Below are positions 6,637 through 12,580 of a stretch of DNA of 12,580 bases, one piece after another (the first letter of the stretch is position 1; every line of letters begins with the position of its first letter). Source of the stretch: Vicinamibacteria bacterium (GTDB taxonomy: Bacteria; Acidobacteriota; Vicinamibacteria; Vicinamibacterales; 2-12-FULL-66-21); assembly GCA_025937075.1 (NCBI GenBank), contig JAICSD010000082.1, positions 1 through 12,580 of the forward strand, in the 5' to 3' direction. The translations under genes were made by a program, and so were the position numbers. The notes under the pieces are model-generated. The model was not told the origin of the DNA and did not search any database. It saw only the letters and a program-made list of their open reading frames with translations.

Positions 6637-7845
6637 TCACCCCACCACGATCTCGCCCGTCATCTTCGGGTGAATCGAACAGAAGTACTTATAGGTACCC
6701 GGCGCGTCGAACTGATGCGAGAACCGGCCGTCGGTATCGAGCACCGGCGATTTGAACTTGCGCTCGGTACTGACAATCGTGTGCGGCACGTCGTCATGGT
6801 TCGTCCACGTGATGGTTGCGCCGACGGGCACGTTCGTCGCGCCCGGCTGGAACGTGAAGTTGTCGAGAAGCACTTCGTGGCCATCCGTGGGCTGCGACTC
6901 GGATTCGAGCGGCACGTCCGTGATCGCAATCGGATGATTCACGTCGTGAAACGACATGCGCGACAGCCCCAGCACCTTCCGGAGGCGATCGTCCGAGACC
7001 TTCATCGGACCCGGTGAGGGCGCCGTACCGGGCGCCGGCTGCGGAAAGGCCGTCGACATCGCCGTGTGGAACGTGACGTGGCCTTCGACCTTCTGCATCA
7101 CTTGATGGATGTGGCCGTTCAGCACCGACACGGACCCGAAGCGCTTCAAGTAGGACAGCGCGCGCTCGCTGTCGTCAGTGCCCCAGCCCCACTCGGGATA
7201 CACGGACCAGAGCGGGATGTGCGCGAACACGACGACCGGCGTGCTGCTCGTGAGGCGTGTGACGTCCTTTTCCAGCCATTCGAGCTGCTCGTCGCCGAGC
7301 GTGCCGAGCCCTCCCGCTTTGAGGTCGACGACGTTCACGAGGCCGATGAAGTGGACGCCGTTCTTGTCGAAGCTGTGCCAACCTGCGCCTTTCGTTCCTT
7401 TGCCGAACCGTTCGAGGTAGCTGAGGCCGTCGTCCTCCAGCACATCGTGCTCGCCGGGGACGTAGAACACCGGAACCGAGAGCTCCGAGAGCACCTGCTG
7501 CAGCGTGTCGAATTCTGACGGCCTCGAAAGGTGCGTCAGGTCGCCGGTGTGGAGGACGAATGCGGGTCGATTCGGGTCCGCCTCGATCTTCGCGACCGCG
7601 GCGCGCAGCGTTGCGGTCACGTCGGTGTTCGCCGGCTTGTCGAACCCGATATGGCTGTCGCTGATCTGCACGAAGCGCAGGGCGTCAGCGTCGTGCATCA
7701 TCATCGATGGGTGCGCCCCCTGGCCGAGTGGAGATCCCTTCAGCACGCCGCTGGACAACGTCCAGACGGCGCCCGTCCCCACCCATGCCATGCACTTCAG
7801 GAAATGCCGCCGATCGGCGTCGTGTTCGTCGTTTCTTCGCGCCAC
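6637..7845 (-). CDS. Tat-exported metallophosphoesterase with C-terminal cupredoxin domain
   Basis: This 402-aa protein starts at a GTG (7845) with GGGAGG a few bases upstream. Residues 12-17 (RRHFLK) and the following WVGTGAVWTLSSGV form a twin-arginine signal. The calcineurin-like phosphoesterase domain (about 56-265) has D63 and H65 (DSHIG), D102 (GDLTH), GEHD at 131-134 (usually GNHD), H209 (FAHIP) and GHIH at 244-247. After a Pro/Ala/Gly linker, a plastocyanin/amicyanin-like domain (about 325-402) supplies copper ligands H355, C389, H392 and M395 (YFCSIHPKM). The product would work in the periplasm, with a two-metal phosphoesterase joined to a blue-copper electron carrier. The substrate is unknown. 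It is divergent from the ECF sigma gene and shares a mirrored promoter with it, so it is probably a main target of that sigma factor. Confidence 0.93.
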   Translation of the reverse strand: MARRNDEHDADRRHFLKCMAWVGTGAVWTLSSGVLKGSPLGQGAHPSMMMHDADALRFVQISDSHIGFDKPANTDVTATLRAAVAKIEADPNRPAFVLHTGDLTHLSRPSEFDTLQQVLSELSVPVFYVPGEHDVLEDDGLSYLERFGKGTKGAGWHSFDKNGVHFIGLVNVVDLKAGGLGTLGDEQLEWLEKDVTRLTSSTPVVVFAHIPLWSVYPEWGWGTDDSERALSYLKRFGSVSVLNGHIHQVMQKVEGHVTFHTAMSTAFPQPAPGTAPSPGPMKVSDDRLRKVLGLSRMSFHDVNHPIAITDVPLESESQPTDGHEVLLDNFTFQPGATNVPVGATITWTNHDDVPHTIVSTERKFKSPVLDTDGRFSHQFDAPGTYKYFCSIHPKMTGEIVVG

Positions 7846-7898
7846 ACGTCCCTCCCTGTGTCGAAATCAGGCTTCTTCGAGCGTGTCTTCTGCAGGGG

Positions 7899-7926
7899 AG
7901 ACCGCAGGAAGCGGCTGCCTATTCCC
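7899..7926 (-). promoter_or_regulatory. Candidate ECF-type promoter for the metallophosphoesterase-cupredoxin gene
   Basis: Read on the minus strand, GGGAATA (7926 to 7920) is followed after exactly 16 nt by GGTCT (7903 to 7899). This is the GGAAT-rich -35 and GTC-type -10 layout known for many ECF sigma factors. Transcription would begin near 7891, giving a leader of about 45 nt before the GTG at 7845. The same elements and spacing occur on the other strand. Confidence 0.6.
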
Positions 7927-7933
7927 GGGAATA
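7920..7933. promoter_or_regulatory. Perfect 14-bp palindrome that forms both -35 elements
   Basis: TATTCCCGGGAATA is identical on both strands. Each half contributes a GGGAATA -35 element to one of the two divergent genes, so the two -35 elements touch back to back at its centre. It may be only a shared -35, or also a site for a dimeric regulator. Confidence 0.65.
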
Positions 7934-7954
7934 AATCACGACCCTCGCGGGTCT
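7927..7954 (+). promoter_or_regulatory. Candidate autoregulatory ECF-type promoter for the sigma/anti-sigma pair
   Basis: GGGAATA (7927-7933) is followed after 16 nt by GGTCT (7950-7954), the same as on the minus strand. The start of transcription would fall around 7961-7963, leaving only a few bases before the ATG at 7966, so the sigma mRNA may be nearly leaderless. A small GACCC-TCGC-GGGTC inverted repeat (7940-7953) overlaps the spacer and -10. Confidence 0.6.
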
Positions 7955-7965
7955 GAAGAGAGTTG

Positions 7966-8484
7966 ATGGCTTCGCGCGTGTTCGAAGAGTCGGTCCTGCC
8001 GCATGTGGACGCCGCCTTCAATTACGCGCGCTGGCTCACGAGGAGCGACGCCGACGCCGAGGATGTCGTCCAGGACGCGTGCGTACGTGCGATGCGGTTC
8101 ATCTCGTCGCTTCGAGGGGGTGATGCGCGAGCGTGGTTCTTCACGATCGTGCGGAACACGTGGTACAGCCGCGCCTCGCGACGGCCAGACCCTGGGCACG
8201 CGGCACCGATCGAGAGCGCGGGGAACGAACCGCCGGACGATAGCCTCGGTCCGGAGGAGCAGCTTCTCCAGCAGCACACGGTGGCGCGGGTGCGCTCGGC
8301 AATCGAGGCGCTGCCAGCGGACTTTCGTGAGGTGATCGTGCTCCGCGAAATCGAAGGCTTGTCCTACAAGGAAATCGCGGCGATCCTGCGCGTGCCGATC
8401 GGCACGGTGATGTCGCGGCTCGCGCGGGGCCGCGAACGGCTGCTGACCGCGCTGAACCCGGATTCGATGGAGTTGCCAAGGTGA
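7966..8484 (+). CDS. ECF-family RNA polymerase sigma factor
   Basis: This 172-aa protein has only sigma regions 2 and 4, as in ECF factors. Region 2 covers about residues 8-68 (LTRSDADAEDVVQDACVRAM, then RAWFFTIVRNTWY). After an acidic, Pro-rich linker (about 72-100), region 4 covers about 110-162, with the helix-turn-helix GLSYKEIAAILRVPIGTVMS (131-150). The ATG at 7966 is preferred over the in-frame TTG at 7963. The stop overlaps the GTG start of the anti-sigma gene (GTGA at 8481-8484), so the two are made together. It probably recognises GGGAATA-N16-GGTCT, found in front of itself and of the divergent exported enzyme gene. The inducing signal is not evident; the copper-binding target domain hints at copper or redox stress. 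Confidence 0.95.
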   Translation: MASRVFEESVLPHVDAAFNYARWLTRSDADAEDVVQDACVRAMRFISSLRGGDARAWFFTIVRNTWYSRASRRPDPGHAAPIESAGNEPPDDSLGPEEQLLQQHTVARVRSAIEALPADFREVIVLREIEGLSYKEIAAILRVPIGTVMSRLARGRERLLTALNPDSMELPR

Positions 8485-9212
8485 CCTGCGACGAGGTGTT
8501 TCGCCACCTGGACGCGTATATCGACGGTGAGCTCGACGCCGAACTGGCACGCGACGTCCGCGAGCACGTGAGCGTCTGCCGGGTGTGCCGCCGTCACGTC
8601 GAGGAGCGCGAAGCGCTGGGGCGGCTCCTCCGTTCGGCTCCCTACTATCCGGCACCCGCGGGCCTGCATTCCCGCACCTCCGCGCGGGTACGCCGCACGA
8701 CGTCGATGCGGCAGGTGCTGACGTGGGCCGCCGCGGCCGTGCTCGTGCTGTCGGTCGGCGCCGGCGTCGCGTTCGTCCGTTCCGGTGTAATGCGCGACGA
8801 CGAGATCGTCACCCAGGTCGTTGACGGCCACGTGCGATCGTTGATGGCCGATCACCTCTTCGATGTGCAGTCGACGGATCAGCACACCGTGAAGCCGTGG
8901 TTCCTCGGCAAACTGGATTTCTCTCCGCCCGTCATCGATCCCGCGTCTGCCGGCTTTCCGCTGGTCGGCGGCCGCCTCGACTATCTTGGCGGACGCCCGG
9001 TCGCGGCGCTCGTCTACGAGCGTCGCAAGCACACGATCAACGTGTTCGTCGCACCTGCCACGGACTCGCCGGGTGTTTCGCCGTCGGTTGAATCGGTTCG
9101 CGGATTTCACGTTCATCACTGGATTCACGGCGCCATGTCGTTCTGGGCAGTGTCCGATTTGAACGATGCCGAGCTGACGGAGTTCGTGCGCACGCTGCGG
9201 GCCTCCTCTTAG
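8481..9212 (+). CDS. Zinc-finger transmembrane anti-sigma factor
   Basis: This 243-aa protein starts at GTG (8481) inside the sigma gene stop. Its N-terminal zinc-binding anti-sigma motif is HVSVCRVC at 29-36, with H29, C33 and C36 as ligands after HLDAYIDGELD. A single membrane segment lies at about 78-99 (VLTWAAAAVLVLSVGAGVAF). The outer part has the family stretch HTVKPWFLGKLDFSPPV, then GFPLVGGRLDYL, GGRPVAALVYERRKHTINVF and a C-terminal FHVHHWIHGAMSFWAVSDL. It should hold the sigma factor at the inner membrane and release it on a periplasmic signal. The His/Trp-rich outer domain could sense metal or redox state, but this is inference. Confidence 0.93.
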   Translation: MTCDEVFRHLDAYIDGELDAELARDVREHVSVCRVCRRHVEEREALGRLLRSAPYYPAPAGLHSRTSARVRRTTSMRQVLTWAAAAVLVLSVGAGVAFVRSGVMRDDEIVTQVVDGHVRSLMADHLFDVQSTDQHTVKPWFLGKLDFSPPVIDPASAGFPLVGGRLDYLGGRPVAALVYERRKHTINVFVAPATDSPGVSPSVESVRGFHVHHWIHGAMSFWAVSDLNDAELTEFVRTLRASS

Positions 9213-9243
9213 CTCCAGTCCACGTTAGCTCACAGCCGTTCAT

Positions 9244-9257
9244 GAGATCAGGATCTC
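9244..9257. repeat. Inverted repeat GAGATC-AG-GATCTC
   Basis: Perfect 6-bp arms are separated by 2 bp, 32 bp after the anti-sigma stop. The right arm continues as GATCTCCT, the same unit that repeats in tandem at 9301-9332, so the two elements probably have a common origin. There is no T-run after it, so it is a poor terminator. Confidence 0.6.
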
Positions 9258-9300
9258 CTTAGAGGTGCCTCGATGTAGGGCGACTCTTTGGAATCCTCCT

Positions 9301-9332
9301 GATCTCCTGATCTCCTGATCTCCTGATCTCCT
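9301..9332. repeat. 8-bp tandem repeat, four perfect copies
   Basis: GATCTCCT occurs four times without interruption. A degenerate copy precedes it (GAATCCTCCT, 9291-9300) and a partial one follows (GTGATCCC). It lies between the anti-sigma gene and the GH15 gene. The unit is not a multiple of three, so the repeat is not coding. Confidence 0.85.
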
Positions 9333-9532
9333 GTGATCCCTATACGGCACACCGAATTAATTCACGCCGAGCGGCGTTTCCTGCATCGCGCGCTCGGCAC
9401 AGCAGATCGGATTGCCCCGACGCGATCACAGGCGGCCAGACGGTCAAGAGACGGAAACGGCGAGTGATCCGCGGTTCGCAATCGATTACGCGCCTGCGGC
9501 CGCCTCAGCAGGTCCACGAGATCCGCGATCCA

Positions 9533-9538
9533 TATAAT
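9533..9538 (+). promoter_or_regulatory. TATAAT -10 element of the GH15 gene
   Basis: A perfect TATAAT lies 8 nt before the ATG at 9547. Transcription starting the usual ~7 nt downstream would begin at about 9545, almost on the start codon, so the mRNA is probably leaderless. In agreement, no Shine-Dalgarno sequence precedes the ATG. No recognisable -35 (TTGACA) sits 17 bp upstream. Confidence 0.5.
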
Positions 9539-9546
9539 GGGTGCGG

Positions 9547-11340
9547 ATGAGCAATCGGCTCGAGGACTACGCAATCATCGGGGATTGTGAGACCGCGGCG
9601 CTCGTTTCGAACGCCGGCTCGATCGATTGGCTCTGCTGGCCGCGCTTCGATTCCGCTGCCTGCTTCGCCGCACTGCTCGGAACACCTGAGAACGGACGCT
9701 GGCTCATCCAGGCGGTCGACTCGGCTGCCCGCCTCAGCCGCCGGTACCGTCGAAACACGCTCATCCTCGAAACCACGATCGAAACGTCCGACGGCGCGGT
9801 GACGCTCATCGACTTCATGCCGCCGCGCGGCCGCAATTCCGACATCGTCCGTCTCGTGCGCGGCGACCGCGGGTCCGTGCGGATGCGCACGGAACTGATC
9901 CTGCGGTTCGACTACGGACGCACCGTCCCATGGGTCACCCGCGAGAGCGACGGGACGTTGCGAGCGATCGCCGGCCCCGACATGGTGCTGCTCCACACGC
10001 GCGCGAGGCTCCACGGAAAGGACATGACCACCGTGGGCGAGTTCGACGTGTCGGCCGGCGAGACCGTTCCGTTCGTGCTCACGCACGGCCCTTCGTATAT
10101 GCCTCCGCCGCGGGCGATCGATCCGGAAGCCTCGCTCGCGGGCACCGAGTCGTTCTGGAGGGAGTGGGCGGCGCGCGGTCAACCTGACGGCGAATGGGCC
10201 GAGGCCGTCACGCGCTCGCTGATCACGTTGAAGGCCCTCACCTACGCGCCCACGGGAGGTCTCGTCGCGGCGCCGACAACGTCGCTGCCCGAATACATCG
10301 GCGGCGAGCGCAACTGGGACTACCGGTTCTGCTGGCTGCGCGACGCGACGCTGACGCTGCTCGCGCTCATGAACGCCGGGTACTACGACGAAGCGAAAGC
10401 CTGGCGCGACTGGCTGCTGCGCGCCGCCGCCGGTGCTCCCTCACAGCTCCAGATCATGTACGGGCTTGCGGGCGAGCGTCGGCTGATGGAGTTCGAGGTG
10501 CCGTGGCTTCCTGGATACGCGAACTCGAGGCCGGTCCGCGTTGGCAACGCGGCGCATGGCCAACTGCAGCTCGACGTGTACGGCGAGGTGATGGACGCGC
10601 TGCATCAGGCGCGCAAAGGGGGTCTCCACCCGAGCGAGGCGGATTGGTCGTTCCAGTGCACGGTCCTGGAACACCTGGAGTCGGAATGGCAGAAGCCTGA
10701 CAACGGCATGTGGGAAATCCGCGGCGACCCGCGCCACTTCACCTACTCGAAGATCATGTGCTGGGTGGCGTTCGATCGCGGCATTCAGGCGGCCGAGGCG
10801 TTCGGGCTCGATGCGCCGCTCGATCGATGGAAGGCCGTCCGCCGCGCGATTCACGACGAGGTCTGCACGCGCGGGTACAACGCGCAGATGCACAGCTTCG
10901 TGCAGTCGTACGATTCGAAGGAGCTCGACGCAAGCCTCCTCCTCCTGCCGACCACCGGCTTTCTCCCGATGGATGATCCGCGCGTGCGGGGCACGATAGA
11001 CGCCGTCGAGCATCACCTGTTCAGCGACGGATTCCTGCTGCGCTACAACACCCACACCAGCGACGATGGGCTCCCGGCCGGGGAAGGCGCGTTTCTCGCG
11101 TGCACGTTCTGGCTCGCCGATGCGTACGCGCTCCTCGGGCGCACCGACAAGGCGCGCGCTCTCTTCCAGCGTCTTCTCGGGATCCGCAACGATGTCGGCT
11201 TGCTGTCCGAGGAATACGACGCGAACGCGAAGCGCATGGTGGGTAATTTCCCCCAGGCGTTCTCGCACATCGCGCTCGTCAACACGGCGCACAACCTGGA
11301 GCGCGCGGTCAAGCCCGCCGAGCAGCGAGCTGCGGTGTAG
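9547..11340 (+). CDS. GH15 family glucoamylase/trehalase-type glycoside hydrolase
   Basis: This 597-aa protein has the bacterial GH15 layout: an N-terminal beta-sandwich (about 1-200, starting RLEDYAIIGDCETAALVSNAGSIDWLCWPRFDS) and then an (alpha/alpha)6 barrel. Substrate-site motifs are NWDYRFCWLRDA at 256-267, DNGMWEIRG with the general-acid E390, and GEGAFLACTFWLAD with the general-base E513. The ending SEEYDANAKRMVGNFPQAFSH is also typical. No signal peptide is seen, so it acts in the cytoplasm on trehalose or alpha-glucans. Family members of this shape include the mycobacterial GH15 trehalase as well as glucoamylases, and sequence alone does not decide. The start is placed at the ATG at 9547, although an in-frame GTG lies at 9541. 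The gene appears to have its own promoter and to be monocistronic. Confidence 0.93.
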   Translation: MSNRLEDYAIIGDCETAALVSNAGSIDWLCWPRFDSAACFAALLGTPENGRWLIQAVDSAARLSRRYRRNTLILETTIETSDGAVTLIDFMPPRGRNSDIVRLVRGDRGSVRMRTELILRFDYGRTVPWVTRESDGTLRAIAGPDMVLLHTRARLHGKDMTTVGEFDVSAGETVPFVLTHGPSYMPPPRAIDPEASLAGTESFWREWAARGQPDGEWAEAVTRSLITLKALTYAPTGGLVAAPTTSLPEYIGGERNWDYRFCWLRDATLTLLALMNAGYYDEAKAWRDWLLRAAAGAPSQLQIMYGLAGERRLMEFEVPWLPGYANSRPVRVGNAAHGQLQLDVYGEVMDALHQARKGGLHPSEADWSFQCTVLEHLESEWQKPDNGMWEIRGDPRHFTYSKIMCWVAFDRGIQAAEAFGLDAPLDRWKAVRRAIHDEVCTRGYNAQMHSFVQSYDSKELDASLLLLPTTGFLPMDDPRVRGTIDAVEHHLFSDGFLLRYNTHTSDDGLPAGEGAFLACTFWLADAYALLGRTDKARALFQRLLGIRNDVGLLSEEYDANAKRMVGNFPQAFSHIALVNTAHNLERAVKPAEQRAAV

Positions 11341-11364
11341 CGCGCACCTTCAGCTGCGCCAGCG

Positions 11365-12580
11365 TCAAAGTGGCCAGTTGCGCGGCACCTTGACGACGTA
11401 CGTGCCCGCAATCTTGTCGTGCCACGCCTGGCGCTCCGGATCGCGCAGAATCCACAAGCATCCGATTCCCACGACGGCGAGCGAGAAGATGCTCGACAAT
11501 CCGCGCACCAGCGCGTCGACGAAACGCAGCGGCGCGCCGTCAGTCCGCACCACCCGAAGCTGACAGATGATTCCGCCGACGGTCGTGCCCTTCCAGGTCC
11601 AGAATCCGATGTGGTACGCGAGCAGGAGCAGGAAGAACGCGCTGTCGGTGTCCCACCGGCGCAGGTCGAACATCTGCTGCGCGATGAGCACGAGGATCAC
11701 GTCGAGGACGAATGCGAAGAGGCGGTCGCGAAAGAGCGCGTGCGGGAAGGACGCGAGATCGGAGACCGTCGCGGGGCCAACGCTTGGCGGCACCGGAGCC
11801 GTCGCATCGTGGTTCGGAAAGGCCGGCGCCGCAGGCGCGTACTCGAGTACCGGTGTGGTCACGGCGACAGCCGCGGCCGGCGCGGGTTCCGGCAACGGAT
11901 TCTCGCGGCGATACCCCGTGACGAACGCCAGCGCAGCGGCGCCGAGGCCGAACACGCCCAGCATGCTCCACGTGAACAGCCCGAGCAGCGGGATCATGTA
12001 GGCGACGCAGAGGACGGCAGATCCGAGCAGAAATGAACGCAGGGACAGGAGCCTGCTCTCGGTATCGCTCTGCGGCACGATCCGGGCGCCTATCCACCGC
12101 GTTGCGCCGATACGCCCGATGAGCGTGGCCGCAATCAGCGCACAGATGACGAACGGCACGACCGCGATCCCGATTACCGAGACGGTCAGCAGCAGACACA
12201 GCGGTCCTGTCAGCAGCAGCACCAGCAGCCCCACCAGGAACGTCGTCAGCGGTTTTTCCGCGAGCGTTTCGGCGCACGCGCGCGCCGGGCGATCGAAGAT
12301 GAGGTTGAGCGCGAGCGCGACCAGGAAGAAGACGGCCGCAAGCCGCCACACCCACGGAACGTCTGGAACGATCAGGCGCCCCCAGAGCAGACCGCGGGTC
12401 ACCCATGGCACGAGCGCGTCCAACCGCCCGCCAAATGCTCTCGGCCCGACAATGATCTGGTGCGCACCGGGCGTGAAGCTGGAGGGCGCGTCGAAACCGC
12501 CGGCAACGACGATCAGATCCCGGCCGACCGACGCGCCCTCTTCAGCGTTGCCGCTGCCGCCGACGACAACGAGCGATCCG
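11365..12580 (-). CDS. RDD-domain membrane protein with bactofilin-like N-terminal segment (partial)
   Basis: 404 residues are visible; the frame has no stop before the right edge, so the N-terminus is missing. A TTG at 12423 could be called as a start, but reading on upstream gives GSLVVVGGSGNAEEGASVGR and DLIVVAGGFDA. These look like the Gly/Val-rich, right-handed beta-helix turns of polymer-forming (bactofilin-like) proteins, so the gene continues. After this come about five hydrophobic segments (for example WVWRLAAVFFLVALALNLIF), then a Pro/Ala-rich linker (PEPAPAAAVAVTTPVLEYAP). The C-terminal RDD domain follows: FRDRLFAFVLDVILVLI, WKGTTVGGIICQLRVVRTDG, then ILRDPERQAWHDKIAGTYVV. RDD proteins are membrane proteins of mostly unknown, possibly transport, function. 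The gene converges on the GH15 gene with a 24-bp gap. Confidence 0.85.
   Translation of the reverse strand, partial: GSLVVVGGSGNAEEGASVGRDLIVVAGGFDAPSSFTPGAHQIIVGPRAFGGRLDALVPWVTRGLLWGRLIVPDVPWVWRLAAVFFLVALALNLIFDRPARACAETLAEKPLTTFLVGLLVLLLTGPLCLLLTVSVIGIAVVPFVICALIAATLIGRIGATRWIGARIVPQSDTESRLLSLRSFLLGSAVLCVAYMIPLLGLFTWSMLGVFGLGAAALAFVTGYRRENPLPEPAPAAAVAVTTPVLEYAPAAPAFPNHDATAPVPPSVGPATVSDLASFPHALFRDRLFAFVLDVILVLIAQQMFDLRRWDTDSAFFLLLLAYHIGFWTWKGTTVGGIICQLRVVRTDGAPLRFVDALVRGLSSIFSLAVVGIGCLWILRDPERQAWHDKIAGTYVVKVPRNWPL

Larger units (their letters stand above)
9213..9546. other. Gene-free stretch with repeats and the GH15 promoter
   Basis: I see no credible gene or RNA here. From left to right it holds a 14-bp inverted repeat (9244-9257), an 8-bp tandem repeat (9301-9332), a short AT-rich patch (9340-9362) and an 8-bp inverted repeat (GCCGAGCG 9366-9373 with CGCTCGGC 9391-9398). 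A -10 element follows just before the GH15 start. A 70-aa minus-strand frame crosses 9362-9574 but runs into the GH15 gene and has no family features. Confidence 0.6.

Noticed and set aside
7963..7965. TTG as the sigma factor start
   Set aside because: The ATG directly after it is the more usual codon and loses only one residue. The choice does not affect the protein.
9366..9398. Rho-independent terminator
   Set aside because: The 8-bp stem has a 17-nt loop and no T-run on either side.
10441..11292. A 283-codon frame on the minus strand inside the GH15 gene
   Set aside because: It is wholly antisense to conserved GH15 catalytic motifs and has no recognisable features of its own.
11341..11364. 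Bidirectional terminator between the convergent GH15 and RDD genes
   Set aside because: Only a 5-bp GCGCA/TGCGC pairing is seen, with no T-run.

Overview
The window comes from a GC-rich bacterial chromosome. Several genes start in ATGA, TGATG or GTGA overlaps, and short GC-rich, 7-bp and 8-bp repeats sit between or at the ends of genes. This style, together with the gene content (molybdenum hydroxylases, Tat-exported enzymes, ECF sigma factors), would fit an Acidobacteriota-like or other GC-rich soil bacterium. That placement is inference; there is no rRNA or other marker gene.

Left region, 1-4876, all on the minus strand. In transcription order it encodes a short-chain dehydrogenase, a cyclase-family (isatin hydrolase/kynurenine formamidase type) hydrolase, a stand-alone ATP-grasp domain of the PEP-synthase type, an HD-domain protein, and the FAD, [2Fe-2S] and (partial) molybdopterin subunits of a xanthine dehydrogenase/CO dehydrogenase-type molybdenum hydroxylase. 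Genes overlap or lie 7-17 bp apart, except for a 71-bp gap holding heptamer repeats before the HD gene. Divergent from this run, 60 bp away, a 563-aa protein carries the phosphohistidine swivel domain that the stand-alone ATP-grasp protein lacks. Together the two look like a split dikinase, with the same division of domains as phenylphosphate synthase and the same domain order as rifampicin phosphotransferase, but with an unknown acceptor. The set looks like a catabolic or modification pathway for a small aromatic, heterocyclic or hydroxylated compound.

Middle region, 6637-9212. A Tat-exported metallophosphoesterase fused to a cupredoxin domain is divergent from an ECF sigma factor and its zinc-finger membrane anti-sigma factor. 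The 120-bp gap between them holds a perfect 14-bp palindrome that gives the same -35 element to both strands. Each is followed 16 nt later by the same -10-like pentamer (GGGAATA-N16-GGTCT on both strands). The likely reading is that the sigma factor drives both itself and the exported fusion enzyme.

Right region, 9213-12580. A 328-bp gene-free stretch with 8-bp tandem repeats leads to a GH15 glucoamylase/trehalase-type gene that has a perfect TATAAT just upstream and is probably leaderless. It converges on a membrane protein with an RDD domain. That gene's reading frame stays open to the right edge and adds a glycine/valine-rich, bactofilin-like segment, so it is truncated by the window.
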